Shown: in pieces, positions 10,784 to 21,959 of the stretch
Layout of the letters: each line of letters opens with the position of its first letter
Position numbering within the stretch: position 1 is the first letter of the stretch
Source: Gigaspora rosea
Taxonomy: Eukaryota > Glomeromycota > Glomeromycetes > Diversisporales > Gigasporaceae
DNA length: 64,000 nucleotides
Assembly: GCA_003550325.1 (NCBI GenBank)
Contig: QKWP01000215.1
Span: 1 to 64,000, forward strand
Direction of reading: 5' to 3'
Notes under the pieces: model-generated
Databases searched by the model: none
Told to the model about the DNA's origin: nothing
The model's input: only the letters and a program-made list of their open reading frames with translations
Translations under genes and position numbers: made by a program

Positions 10784-10957
10784 CAAGTTACTCTCGTTAT
10801 AGTAAACTCTCAATATAGTGAAGATTGGCTATAGTGAAGAATTTTTTTAGAACAGAATTATTATTACTATAGTATAATAAAAGGCTCTCGATATAGTGAA
10901 TCTCTCAATATAGGAAATTTTACAGCCTGAGGACTTCACTATAATGAGAGTGACTTG
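10784..10957. mobile_element. Mariner-type MITE, 174 bp, TA duplication
   Basis: The ends CAAGTTACTCTCGTTATAGT and the complement of ACTATAATGAGAGTGACTTG are flanked by TA (10782-10783, 10958-10959). Internal CTATAGTGAA words recur. Confidence 0.85.
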
Positions 10958-11130
10958 TATAAAATATAAATTTTTAGATCTAGCTAGTGGATTGCTTTGA
11001 TTGTTTTTTACATTACATCTGATCTAGCCAATAAAAATTCAGAATTTGCGTGCATACGCAAAGATATCAGAATCACTATGCTTTTACTATAATGTTCTTC
11101 AGACAATAATTGTAAGTAAATAAGCAAAAA

Positions 11131-12113
11131 GAGGGGTGTGGCGACATAGTGTAGTTGGATTGTTGTCACCTCCCCAAGTAGTTGTAACAAAAGGTACAGA
11201 GTTCAAATCCCACCGGAGACGATTTTTGAAAAATTTACCTGTGTTACAGTAACCTGGACTTTGAGCTCAGATGTACAAATCTGTTTCCTAGATTACACCA
11301 ACTCATATTGGGAGCTCTGGCGCTATATTACGCACAGAATTGGGGCGCATAGATCCTGGGGAGCGCAGGCGCTGTGTTATGCACAGAACCGTAGGACAAA
11401 AGGAAACCATACTTGGCAAGACCCGAGCAAAGAGGTAGCCGACTTCCGATGGTACTTAAACAGAAATCAGATGGGAATGGACCGGAAGCGGACTAACCGA
11501 TAAGTGACTGACCGGAAGCAAACTTATGACAAAAGGGCCTATGGCGGGCTCTACCAATCAGACCACTGGAGTTGCACCGGAGAAAAAGGACATGTGTTAC
11601 GGAAGCATGTACCAAGGAGAGGGAGACCATTGGGTTAGCCAATGGCAGACCACTCCTTCCGGGTCCTCGGATTGGGAGTAGGAATGTAACCAGGGGAAAG
11701 AAAGCGAGGTAGGGGTAAGGAAAATAACTGGAAAGTAACCAGAAGAGGAATGGAAGAAGTACCGGGGTCGATAAACTTTGTAAGGGCATGTATCGTGCTA
11801 TAGATACTAGTAAGAAGGTAGTGGCTTGAGATACGGGCCAGGTTGTGGCAGCATTTAAAAAGTGGTTTGAGATACGAACCTGGCGGCGGTAGCACTACAG
11901 GTACTATTAGTGGACAAGTAAGGTGCAAAAACCAGGTTGAGTATATGAGTGGGACATATAGGATACTCTGGTAGGTTTAGGTCGTAGATAAAATAGTCTA
12001 AGTTTCGGTACTTGGTAGTTGTAGTTATCCAATGCAATAAATCTTGGCTGTTGTAATAATAACTATGCTTAACAAAAAGACCAAGGCATGACCTCACCTT
12101 GTAACTGAAAAAA
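11131..12113 (+). mobile_element. tRNA-headed retroposon (large SINE-like), copy A
   Basis: The element is flanked by a 17-bp duplication AAGTAAATAAGCAAAAA (11114-11130, 12114-12130) and ends in an A-run. The head has an A-box-like TAGTGTAGTTGG (11147-11158) and a B-box-like GAGTTCAAATCC (11199-11210) spaced as in a tRNA, i.e. an internal RNA polymerase III promoter. The body is far richer in GC than the flanks. It is homologous, at a much diverged level, to the minus-strand copy at 18890-19922. Reading frames of 80-106 codons run on both strands but none is shared as a protein between copies. At about 1 kb it is long for a SINE; a composite tRNA-headed element is likely. Confidence 0.8.
11147..11210 (+). 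promoter_or_regulatory. Internal pol III promoter (A and B boxes) of retroposon A
   Basis: TAGTGTAGTTGG and GAGTTCAAATCC match the tRNA A and B box patterns and are spaced about 40 nt apart. They belong to the retroposon rather than to a functional tRNA gene, since the acceptor stem does not pair properly. Confidence 0.65.
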
Positions 12114-12273
12114 AAGTAAATAAGCAAAAAAGAAATAATAAAGTATATGAGCCCTTTTTCAAAAATAATTAACAAGCTGCTAGAATAAGTAACAAATGTT
12201 GTAGGTACAATAGTTATAATTAAAACAAAATGTTTAAATAGTATTAATTATTTTATAGAACGTTAATAAAGCA

Positions 12274-12574
12274 CACCACTGGTGTTCAACACCACATGTG
12301 TTTGGTCAATCAAAATTCATGAAATTTGTGTAATGTAAAGATCAGGTAACCTGAATTTTTTAAAAAAATGTGTTTTTTTTTTAAAAATTGTCTATATTGA
12401 AAAATTCTGTATAAGAAACCTATCTTCACACTCTAATAAAAAAAATTTCTAGCAAAATTTTGGTATATACTAACTCTAATTTAAACCCTAACACAAACTC
12501 TAACCCTAACCCTAATAGCAAAAAATCTTTTGCATATTATAATTTGTATTTACTGGTGTTGAACACCACTAGTG
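12274..12574. mobile_element. MITE with hairpin ends (CACTGGTGTTCAACACCA)
   Basis: The left end CACCACTGGTGTTCAACACC and right end GGTGTTGAACACCACTAGTG are inverted copies, and each end can itself fold (GGTGTT with AACACC). The interior carries AACCCTAACCCTAA-like bases at about 12485-12515. The target duplication is not clear. Confidence 0.65.
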
Positions 12575-12719
12575 TAATATATATATATTGATTTTATAAT
12601 TCTACAATTAATATTGTTAGTTTTAAATTTTTATAAAATTTTTTTTTCTAATATTGTTTTATTTATTAGTAATGATACTGCATATATGAAAAGATCAAAA
12701 TTTTGAATAACTACTCTTT

Positions 12720-12878
12720 TTTTTGAAATTTTAAACTTAAATATCTTGACAACTACTAACCAAATTTAATAAAAATTTATTTATTTAAATTTTATAGATT
12801 TGTAAAATTTAATTTAAAAATTTTTATTAAATTTAATTAGATAGTTGTCAAGAATTTGAATTTAAATTTCAAAAAAGA
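12720..12878. repeat. AT-rich palindrome, arms about 60 bp
   Basis: TTTTTTGAAATTTTAAA...CTTGACAACTA at the left is mirrored at the right by TAGTTGTCAAG...TTTCAAAAAA. Likely an old fold-back element. Confidence 0.65.
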
Positions 12879-13259
12879 GAGTGCTTATTTATAATAGGAT
12901 ATAGTAATTAAATTAATTATCAAATTTATTACTTTAAATACTAATAGTTAAAATATTGTATATAATAGTATTTATATTATTGAATAATATAATTATTGGT
13001 ATTAATAAGCTATATATTAATTAGTTTAATTCAGAATTTCAATTCTTTAAATTATATAATAAATTTGTAGCCTCTACTATTTCTTCATGAATTAGTTAAA
13101 CCCATATTATGTTATAAGTAAATATTGAAAATTCACTATTTAATGCATTTATGTACAACAAAATTCAGGAAGAGTATTTAAATTTAATGTTCTTTAACTC
13201 AAATTTTTTACAAGCTTTTCAATTATTATTTGACAAGTTTACAAAACATATTGATAACT

Positions 13260-13845
13260 ATTCTACATGATTACTTTTTAATACTATACAGTATTTGACC
13301 CTAAATTTATTTGGTACAGTTAACCCCTATACAATCATCTCCCCTACAATCATATCATAATAAAAAACTCTCGCTATATCACATTTTTATTAAAAACCAA
13401 TTTACTATTAAATATATAAAAAAATACCTCTATAAAAGCACAACTTCTTTATAAGCACTTTTTTGAAAAAGTATATATATTACCAAATTTGTGATTGTAA
13501 AGGAGGTTCACTGTATTTAACATTATGATAAGATATTAATAATATATCATGATAGAAAAATTTTAAAATTTTAAGTGATGATTTATTAAATGAACAGAAC
13601 ATTTATTGTAAACTTGAAGAATTGGATGAAAACTTAAACTTGAATAAATATTGGAAAGAAAAATCTAACAATTTAACTTCTCTTTCAAAAATTGCTTTAT
13701 TTTTATATCTTGCTACCTGTATCTAGTGTTGCTGTAGACAGAGTTTTAGCAATTATAAATATATTTTAAGTGATAAGTGACATAATCTTTCACAAGATTT
13801 ATTATCGATGTTAAATTTACTTCATTATAATAGGGCAATTTAAAA
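13260..13845 (+). pseudogene. hAT transposase C-terminal relic
   Basis: Scattered frames read in order as the end of a hAT transposase: a DPKF-like word near 13300; then LNKYWKEKSNNLTSLSKIAL (about 13638-13700); then SVAVDRVLA (13726-13752); then YKYILSDK, a stop where Arg is expected, and HNLSQDLLSMLNLLHYN to about 13842. This is the hAT dimerisation region (W.....P.L...A...L.i..SS...ERvFS....i...R..L). There are at least one frameshift and one stop, and a TA-flanked MITE (13317-13513) splits it, so it is dead. It is the only hint in the window of a hAT transposase that could once have served the hAT-like elements. Confidence 0.7.
13317..13513. mobile_element. Mariner-type MITE nested in the hAT relic, 197 bp
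   Basis: The ends CAGTTAACCCCTATACAATC and the complement of GATTGTAAAGGAGGTTCACTG are flanked by TA (13315-13316, 13514-13515). The interior matches the larger element at 59094-59506, including AAGCACAACTTCTTTATAAG, which is the uninterrupted version of the insertion site seen there. Confidence 0.85.
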
Positions 13846-14676
13846 TAAAGTAATAGATAATATTTTTTGGTAGTTTTTTTTTGTTCATTAAAACATTTTT
13901 TTGTTAAAAATTTTTCAATAAAATTTTTTTCTGTGTAAATTGTTGCAACCCAAATCCATAAAACTATCACATTATGTAGTGATAAATCAAATTTAGAAAA
14001 TATAAATATGTATAATTTAAGGTTCCTTACATAATTATCGTACAATTTGAATTTATCACATCACACATGATGAGTTTCAAATTGCATAATCTGGGTCTCT
14101 AGGTACTTTGTTAGTCATTATGATAACAAAAACTTCTTATTCATAAATAGCAACCATTATAGATAGTTTTTGCTTTATTTTATTCGCATTCAATTTCTAG
14201 TGTATTAAACAATGCATTTAAAATAGAATTTATTCAAGTTAGTATTGCCTTTATGTGATATATCTTATTATTAATTGACGAATCGATACATTATTATAGT
14301 TGACTTATTAACTGTATCTAATTCGTGTATAATTAATGAAATAAAAATTATTGATCAACGAATTAATAATGAGCTACTCAAATTTGTAGCAATTTATCTT
14401 TATAAATGTCTCTCATTTGTTGTTCGGCTTATTTACGTAAATATAATGAGTTTAATGACCATTTATTAATCGGTATGTATTAATTAAGATTTAAAACCAT
14501 GAATCATAGTTTATAAAATGTATTATTAGAATGGAACTATGTTGCAATGATTTTCTTTTGTCTTGTTAAACTATAACAAGAATTTTATAATATGTAAAAT
14601 CTGGTTGAATATATAATACAATATTAATGACTATAACACGACACATGTGTAAATTAACAATTTTGGCATTGTGGTA

Positions 14677-14822
14677 CAGTCAGACCTTCTAAATGCATAG
14701 CCATAAAAAACCTTGCTTTTAAAGAGGTAAAAATCTACAAGTAACATGAGTTGGGACCAAACAATGCTATGCATTTAGAGAGTTTATGCATTTAAGGAGA
14801 TTTATTTATAGAGGTCCGATTG
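14677..14822. mobile_element. Mariner-type MITE, 146 bp, with unoccupied site in the paralogue
   Basis: The ends CAGTCAGACCT and the complement of AGAGGTCCGATTG are flanked by TA (14675-14676, 14823-14824). At the corresponding place in the second locus (near 63104) the sequence reads ATGGTATTAACA, with one TA and no insert, so the insertion postdates the duplication. Internal CTAAATGCATAG words are repeated in both orientations. Confidence 0.92.
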
Positions 14823-14891
14823 TATTAACAAAAAGTTTTACTAAAATGTACCTATGTATACATTATTTCAAAAATTAGATAATTAATTATT

Positions 14892-15083
14892 AATGCGAGG
14901 TGTCTTAGATAAAAATGTTCTATGTCCCAAAACTTTCCAAACCCAAACCATAATCCAAATATTAACCCTAACCCTAACATGAAAATTTTGTATTAAAAAT
15001 TTCGTACACAAAACTAAAAACTCTAAAAAATATCATAATAATATATAATAGGTGTAAAACACCATAGGTGCGTTTATAATTGT
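14892..15083. mobile_element. Second insertion upstream of BTB-TLDc copy 1
   Basis: About 190 bp present here and absent from the paralogue. It ends with GGTGTAAAACACCATAGGTG, a hairpin end like that of 12274-12574, and carries AACCCTAACCCTAA. The paralogue has a short extra TGATGTTTTGCACCTATG about 40 bp away, which could be a trace of the same family. Exact ends are uncertain. Confidence 0.6.
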
Positions 15084-15393
15084 TACAAATTTGGAAGGTA
15101 GGACAAATATTTGGCGAACAAGATCACTAATTTTAACTATGTAACATAAATATTAAAAATCTGGGCGACATTCTGCTTTCTCTTTTCGAATTTTCCATTA
15201 TTGACTTTTTTATTTGTATTCTTGATTACAACATCCAATTAAATACGGGGATTAGCACACGCGATTTCATTCATTGTTTAGGCACATAGTTTGTTTCATT
15301 CTGTACTTGGTATTTGAGAATGTCAGAATATGTCTAACATGTGTAATATTTTTCGGTTTATATCGCAAGCTCCAAGAACTTATTTGATTTGAA

Positions 15394-16929
15394 ATGGCAG
15401 TAAAATTCCTCGAAAATCTTTCAAATAACTACCTTGATCTTCTTAATGACAAGGAGGATTTTAATGTAATTATTAATGCGGGAGAGTTTCCAAATATAAA
15501 GATATTTCAAGCACATTCAAATATTTTAAGATATAGGTCTTTGCATTTTCGTAATGAATTGGCAAAAACCCGCAAAGATAATAAAAATATTAAAACAATT
15601 AACTTAAACAACATTTCTGCTGAACAATTTGAAATCATTATTAAGTGAGTTATATAATGTTTCTCATAATATCTTGTATATTTGCTAGAATTAATCTTGC
15701 TTAATTTATTAATCTAATAAAGATATATTTACGGAGGTGTGATTTTGCTGAAAGATCATGATGAGCCATTTATTTTTAATCTCATGCTTGTTGCTCATGA
15801 ATTATTCCTTGAAGAAATGACTAAATTCATTGAGAAACATTTGATCGAAGAAAAAACTCATTGGCTTCGTTCACAATTTACACGGATTCATCAAAAAAGC
15901 TTTCAAAATAACCAATTTCAAAATTTACAAGAATGGTGCAATGATTATTTGGTAAAGTATCCAAACCAAATTTTTGACTCCTCAGAAAACTTCAAATCGC
16001 TTCAAGAAAATGCATTAGTATCTCTTATTAAACGAGATGATTTACAAATGGAAGAAGTAAAAATTTGGATTACCATCATTAAATGGGGAATTGCACAAAA
16101 TCCGAACTTATCATCAAATGGGCCGGAAAAATGGACTAATGAAAACTTTCTAGCTTTAAAAAACACATTACAAAATTGTTTACCTCATATTCGTTACTTT
16201 CAAATATCTGGTGACGATATTATTGATAATGTAGAGCCATATCATAAAATTTTAGATAAAAACCTTTGGGATGACATAATGAAAAGAGCAGTAAATCCGA
16301 ACCGACCAGTATCATCTATAATTCATCCACCTCGAAGATTTAGTACAACAATTTTACTAGTGCGTACGACTAAATTACTTTCATCAATTATTAATGAAGC
16401 ACAGGCAGCCGAAATTGCGACGTGGATTGATAAGAAAAGATCAGCATATTCAATAGCAACCAATCCATATGAGTTTAAATTACTTCTTCGTGGCACTAGA
16501 GATGGTTTTTCCAATGAAGCATTTTGGAATATATGTGATAAACAAGCAAATACTATCGTGGTCGTAAAGGTTAGAGATACTGATGAAATTATCGGTGGCT
16601 ATAATCCTAAAATATGGGATAAAAATATGGATTACTTTATAAATTGCAAAAATAGTTTTATTTTTTCATTAAAAAATCGTACTATTCCTTCCTCTATTTT
16701 AAGTCGTGTAAAAAAGTCAAAATATGCAATTTATAGTAGTCCCAGGTGTGGTCCTTGTTTTGGTGCTTATGGAGATCTTGAGATGATAAATAATTTTAAT
16801 CAAGGTGATAAATGTCGGTGTGAATATAATCAAGAAAGTGCATATGAAAAACCAATTAGAAATATAAATGATACTTTTTCAGTATCGGAATACGAAATAT
16901 TACAAGTTCACAAAAGAACTAAAAGGTAA
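15394..16929 (+). CDS. BTB-BACK-TLDc domain protein (copy 1), one 78-nt intron
   Basis: Exon 1 is 15394-15644 and exon 2 is 15723-16929, giving 485 residues. The intron 15645-15722 starts GTGAGT and ends AAG; splicing joins EIIIK to YIYGG, a classic end-of-BTB motif, which proves the junction. Domains: BTB/POZ about residues 20-95 (DFNVII, HSNILRYRS), BACK about 110-200, TLDc about 290-480 (RGTRDGFS near 341, IIGGYNP, CGPCFGAYGD near 426, FSVSEYEILQV near 469). BTB domains dimerise and commonly recruit Cullin-3. TLDc domains occur in stress-resistance proteins and V-ATPase regulators; substrates of this fungal family are unknown to me. No signal peptide or membrane segment is seen. The start is set by GAAATGGCA and by conservation in the paralogue. 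The family is hugely expanded in Glomeromycotina. Confidence 0.93.
15645..15722 (+). other. Intron of BTB-TLDc copy 1
   Basis: Donor GTGAGT, acceptor AAG, 78 nt. The paralogue has an intron of identical length and nearly identical sequence at 63726-63803. Confidence 0.92.
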
Positions 16930-18394
16930 ATGATTAAACAAATAATCTATAATTTTCCATGATTTACTAATAATAAGAGGTAAGTTTTAGTTTTATTTCA
17001 GTCAAAAACAGCTTTGTATATATTTTTTATATATATTTTTTAAGTTAACTACTAAAAAATTTGATTTAATTTTGGTTCAGTTTCAAATTTCAAACCTACT
17101 GTACATATCATGACTATCGTGTACAGTACATAAACCAATTCGATTTTAAAACATCTCTTATATTCTTTTACTAATGTATATTATCCTTATGTACCTTGAT
17201 TTACTAATAAGTCCTTAATATTTAAAGTTTGAATCATTCTTTCAGTAATAGCTGTTTATAAAACTTTGAAGTATAGTATGTAAACAATATAAAAAATAAT
17301 TATTTAAAGAAAATTTTTAAGTAATGGATAGTCTTTGCACTATTAAATAACAACATATATTATATCAGGCCATTTTTAATTTTTGCAATATTTAATTTTT
17401 AATTCTAAACTAACTTCTCATTTTTTTAAGGCAATTTCTTTTTCAAAATTATCAATTTTGTTGGTTTTTTTTTTATTTTCACTAATATTATATATATGTA
17501 TGTCATCAATTTTATTAAATCACACTAGTGGAGTTCATCACCACAGTTGCTACAGTGCACGACACTTAAAGAACAAAGTTGACTTGTCCCGTTTTGATAA
17601 TTATATATTAAAATTTTTTTTTTCGGATTTCTTGCATTTTGACCGGCTAAAACTTTTAACATTTTATATTTTGATCGTCAAAAATTGGGAAATTACATAT
17701 AAGGGCCCGAAAAATGAAACCAATTACATATAAAGGCCCAAAGTGAAAATAATAAATATAAGGGCCTAAATTTATCGAAATTAATAAATTGTAAGCTTTT
17801 AACATTTATAATTATATAAATGTAAATTTCTTTTGACGGCTAAACGTATTCCTTTATAATCAGCATTGCATTTATTCTTCTAGTGTCTTATAATGTAAAT
17901 TTGTTTTGCGATTCTAAATATCTTTGATTAACGCGTAGTTACATTCAAAAAATATGATTCACTAATTTTGATGCAAGATAGACTTATTGTTTAGGACCGA
18001 ATGAACGTTACAATATTGATAAATATACTAACACAGTTGAATGTATCTTGGTCAAAAGCAAGTTTCATTAAGCGAAAGAATATAGTATAAAATGAGTGAC
18101 AATGTTCAAAGAACCACTATTGTAATAACGCAATTATTTTGGTCCTTTAATTGTAACATTTTCAAAATTTGTGGTCTTTATATTTTTATAATAATTAAGT
18201 AAAGTTACAAACCGCCTTTAACTTCAAATATTTTGTTCAAAAATTGATTCTAACAAATTATATTATTATTTTAAGAATTTTACTAACAATAACAGCGGTG
18301 ATGATCAATGGAGTCACGTGATACATAAAATTACGTACATATGTGTCACGCAAAAATTTTAATATATCATTAACCATTATTGCATTAATTTTAT
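16930..18394. other. Downstream spacer of the BTB-TLDc gene
   Basis: No gene is seen. It contains a solo hairpin word CACTAGTGGAGTTCATCACC (17522-17541), related to the ends of 12274-12574, and the short tandem repeat at 17690-17775. Confidence 0.5.
17690..17775 (+). repeat. About 30-bp x 3 tandem repeat (ACATATAAGGGCCC)
   Basis: Three successive units start AATTACATATAAGGGCCC, AATTACATATAAAGGCCC and AATAAATATAAGGGCC. Confidence 0.75.
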
Positions 18395-18440
18395 TTTTGT
18401 GTATGTACATACGTATGTATGTACGTATGTATATATTTCT
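18395..18440 (+). repeat. GTAT/GTAC microsatellite
   Basis: Uninterrupted tetranucleotide-type repeat of GTATGTAC words. Confidence 0.75.
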
Positions 18441-18614
18441 TCATTGTAGATTACTACCACATAAGATAGCTGCGCAGCATGCGATGCCGCGCAGGACCAG
18501 TACGATCAGCATTTTTATATTTTTTTGGGGTTTTTTCGCGCGTATTTGTTCTTTTAGCGTTAGGAAGAATTTTTGGATTGAATTGATTAGATAGGAATCG
18601 TACCCGGGTAGAAA

Positions 18615-20560
18615 TTATTGTCCAGTTTTGGTCCAAAGTGGCAAATTCTAGGCTGCAGTTTTACATATAAGCGTTAGTGTGTTTGCATACATGATGAGAG
18701 TACTTTTTAAGTGGTAGAAGTCATACCAACGTCTTAATCACCAACTCGCAAAATCTAATGCCTCTTACAACTAAGCCATTGTAGGTTATACAATGTATTG
18801 TCTTGTGGGGTTACTGATTCGTTGTAATCTGGTATCAATATAAACAATTCCAAAATGTTTTGATATTCCTCCATCCATTTTCTGATTTTTTTATTTTTTT
18901 ATTTTTTTTTTTAATGTCAAAGTTTCCGCTCTGGGTGAGAGTTTATTTATTCAAGCCTGTGGATCAAGGGCGCCTCTTTGGGCAGCCCCACAATTGTTAC
19001 ATTGAATGAGAGTACAACTAGCCACATGTACAACTTTTGGTTGTCTAATTGAAGTAGTCCGCCCGAAGGTTCTAAACTAGTTGCCATACCTACAACCCAA
19101 CTAGGGGATTGCCTATTTAAACCCTCTGGTCCAACGCTTCGCATGTCAATCCTACTTGTGATCACCAGTACAGTCCTCTGATACATTAGTCAGTCGAAGA
19201 CAGTCCCGGATGCTAACTATATCCCCTTAGGACTAATTTATCCTTACAGTACACTTGGTAGAGCAGTCCCTGTCCCATACAGGTATTATCTACACTTCGG
19301 TAACTTAAGCACTCACTGAGACAAGCAACTTGCAGTCAGAGGATACCCTGCAACCACTACCATTACCTACTTTTGCCCTTATAAGGTTCGCTCCAACTCT
19401 AGTACCCACCATCACTTTCCTACTGGTCCTTTACCATTTTCTCAGACTTCCAATCCAGTTGGCCCGGAAGGGTTGATCTACCCAGCATTAGGTGCCATTA
19501 TGGTTTTTCTCCACTGGTCCCCAATCCTCAACATGGGTCCTTTTCCTCTGGTGCGACTCTGGCAGTCAGGTTGGTAGACCTTGTCCCCAAGAACAATGTC
19601 AGGTTCACCGGTTTCGGTCCAATATTCCAGTTTTGGTAGCACCATCAAAGATTAGAGCTACCTTCTTATTCGGGACTTGCCAAATGGGTTTCTGTTTCTC
19701 CGGTTCCTTGGATTTGACTGTGTCATGAGACACTACTTTGCCCAAAAGCTCCCATTCAAGATGGTAACCAAGGACTACAGGTAATGTATCCAACCGATCG
19801 GCAAGAAACAGTTACTGGAACACAGGTCTATTTTTTCAAAAGCATCGCCAGTGGGATTTGAACTCAAGACCTGCTACTTGGGGGTGACATCTTACCAACT
19901 TCTCTAAGTCACCACACTCTTTCCATTTTTTGATTTTAAATGCCTACTGATTTATAATAATCAATATCAATTTTTTTGAAATACATTCATTTATCATAAT
20001 ATAAACATTACTACGCTTATTTTTTTTTAAAAAAAATTGACAACTGACCAATAAAACCATGTTTTCAGATTCCATGTAATCAAAATGTAAAAAATCAACT
20101 TCGCATGGCCTAAGTGGCATAAGTGACACAAATGTTCATTGTAATTCTTAATTACGTGATTATACTATTACACTGTCTGGTAGTTCTCAATGTACTGAGG
20201 ACTCCTGTAGTTGTATTGTCTGACTCTCCTGATGTACTGTGGATAGTTGCAGTTGATTATTTGTACAGTTTTGGTTCCAAGTGATGGATTCCTGGCTGAG
20301 GTTTTATATATAAGCTTTAGTGTGTTTGTATATATGACAAAAGAATACTTTAAAACATATCTACGATTTTAATCACCAACTCACAAATCTAAACTTCTCT
20401 TTTCAATCATATTTGTTGCTATAAACAGTTATAAAATGTTCCAATATCCCTCTATTTATTTTCAAATTTTAATGGCTACTAATTTAAAATAATCAATAAA
20501 TAAAAGAAAATTATTACTTTTGTTTTTTTTTTAAAAAAAAACCAGTCCATGTTTTTAAAT
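18615..20560 (+). repeat. Local tandem duplication, first copy occupied by a retroposon
   Basis: 18620-18890 plus 19938-20050 corresponds to 20255-20560: shared words include CAGTTTTGGTYCAA, AAGCGTTAGTGTGTTTG, CTTAATCACCAACTC, AAAATGTT followed by a TCCCTCTAT/TTCCTCCAT word, then a TACTGATTTATAATAATCAAT-like stretch. The second copy lacks the retroposon and so shows the unoccupied site. Confidence 0.75.
18890..19922 (-). mobile_element. tRNA-headed retroposon, copy B
   Basis: On the minus strand this begins with a tRNA-like head: A-box-like TTAGAGAAGTTGG (19898-19910) and B-box-like GAGTTCAAATCC (19854-19865). It runs about 1 kb and ends in an A-rich tail (T-run at about 18890-18913 on plus). 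Flanks carry CCATTTTCTGATTTT (18875-18889) and CCATTTTTTGATTTT (19923-19937), a 15-bp duplication with one mismatch. The head and body align with 11131-12113 (for example CATTTGGCAAG against CTTGGCAAGACCCGA). Confidence 0.8.
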
Positions 20561-20699
20561 TCCATGTAATGCAAAACAAAAAATCAACTTTTGTGATCTA
20601 ATTTTTCAACACAAAACCCGTAAATTTTGACATTTTTTATGAATAAGTCCAAATATAATTGGCCTTATTAATTCCAAACTTAATTACTATATTGACTGG

Positions 20700-21330
20700 A
20701 ATTACTTTGAAAAGAGCTGTCAGCAAAATATATAGTTCACGAACTGAACTTATTTATAAATTTATCTTCTGAATAATAAGCTTGTCAGTGAAGTGAGCGT
20801 TTGAAAAATATGGTGTCTTAGAAGTACTCATAGGTTATTGATTGAAACCAGATGAATCTAGTTGTTAAACGAAACCATTTATTTGAATGAAAGATGAAAT
20901 TATATTCAAAAAAAAACATAATATTCAGAAAAAAAACAATAGAGAAAATGAAACAACAAAACCTCAAATTTTTTAAAATATAAAGATTCGATCAGCAGCA
21001 TAGTTTTACATCATAAAATTTTAATTAATATTGTTAACATCAGTTACATCATAATGATGAGTTTCAAAATTAATAATCAGTGACATCAATTTGCATTAGC
21101 AAATATATTACATATATGGTAAGAACTTATCTATAAATTTATAATAAGCTTGTCAAATAAGTGTTAACAAAACGTGTGTCTTTAAAGCAATCATAGGTTA
21201 TTAATTGAAAATGGATAAAACAAGTTGTTAGTGAAACCATTTTATGCAAATGAAAGACGAAATCATGTTCAGAAAAAACAAAGTAAAGTACGTACACAAA
21301 ATAATACAATTGTTTTTTTTTTAAAAAATT
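20700..21330 (+). repeat. Direct duplication, about 390-bp offset
   Basis: 20740-20935 and 21125-21285 share ACTTATNTATAAATTTAT, AATAAGCTTGTCA, CATAGGTTATTGATTGAAA and GAAAGATGAAAT in the same order. Confidence 0.65.
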
Positions 21331-21689
21331 TTATCGGTATCAAATAACTGATAACAATCGAAAGCCATCTAACATTGGTTACATAACTCCCTAATTAGGA
21401 ATATAAGGACTCAAATAGTTTTATATATTGTAATATTTTATTACTACTCGTTATAAGATTACATTTCAAAATCAGATCATGCATGCATTAATTAGCAACA
21501 CTAAATAGGCATAATTTCAAAAAAAATAGTATCTTATATTATTAGTCATAGTCAAGTTACAACATATAAATGTCATTTTTGAAAGTATTCACTAATCACA
21601 ACATATTTACACACAATCACGAGTATATTCCCACACTATTATTTACATTGCACGTGTCATCATCCATGTTGTCAAAATCACCATAACAC

Positions 21690-21850
21690 TTGCCTGAATT
21701 AGAAAAATGAAAACCATTACCCATACTAAAAAAGGATTCTTCAAAAATCAGCATAGGAACATCAAAAAAGTTGAATAGAAACCATCCCTCACACATTTCA
21801 TATTACACAAGAAACATGATCGTACTGGTATAAATCATTTTCGCAAAAAT
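21690..21850. repeat. Dispersed repeat ending CATGATCGTACTGGTAT
   Basis: AAAAAGGATT, AAAATCAGCATAGG, CCCTCACACATTTCAT and CATGATCGTACTGGTAT occur in the same order at 58010-58500, where a hAT-like element splits them, and partly at 31215-31270. The family terminus GTACTGGTAT also appears near 8372, 55880 and 56445. Confidence 0.65.
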
Positions 21851-21959
21851 TGGCTTAAACTATTCCATCAGCTAAGTACAACTATTATACACTTATATAT
21901 ACTTATACATCACTTAATTTAAGTAGCATGGCTTGTGTTGCTTTGCTTATCCTCAGCAA

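Larger units (their letters stand above)
14126..15393 (+). repeat. Upstream region of BTB-TLDc copy 1, duplicated at 62600-63474
   Basis: The sequence from ATAAATAGCAACCATTATAG to the start codon is collinear with 62610-63474 at high identity. Copy 1 is longer because of two insertions (14677-14822 and about 14892-15083). The region contains no supported ORF. It holds the putative promoter; a short AT-rich leader precedes the ATG in the context GAAATGG. Confidence 0.8.

Noticed and set aside
11147..11216. A functional tRNA gene
   Set aside because: A and B boxes are present but the stems do not pair as a proper cloverleaf, and the segment heads a retroposon with a target duplication.
12485..12515. 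Internal telomere array
   Set aside because: Only two or three imperfect CCCTAA units, located inside a MITE; not a telomere.
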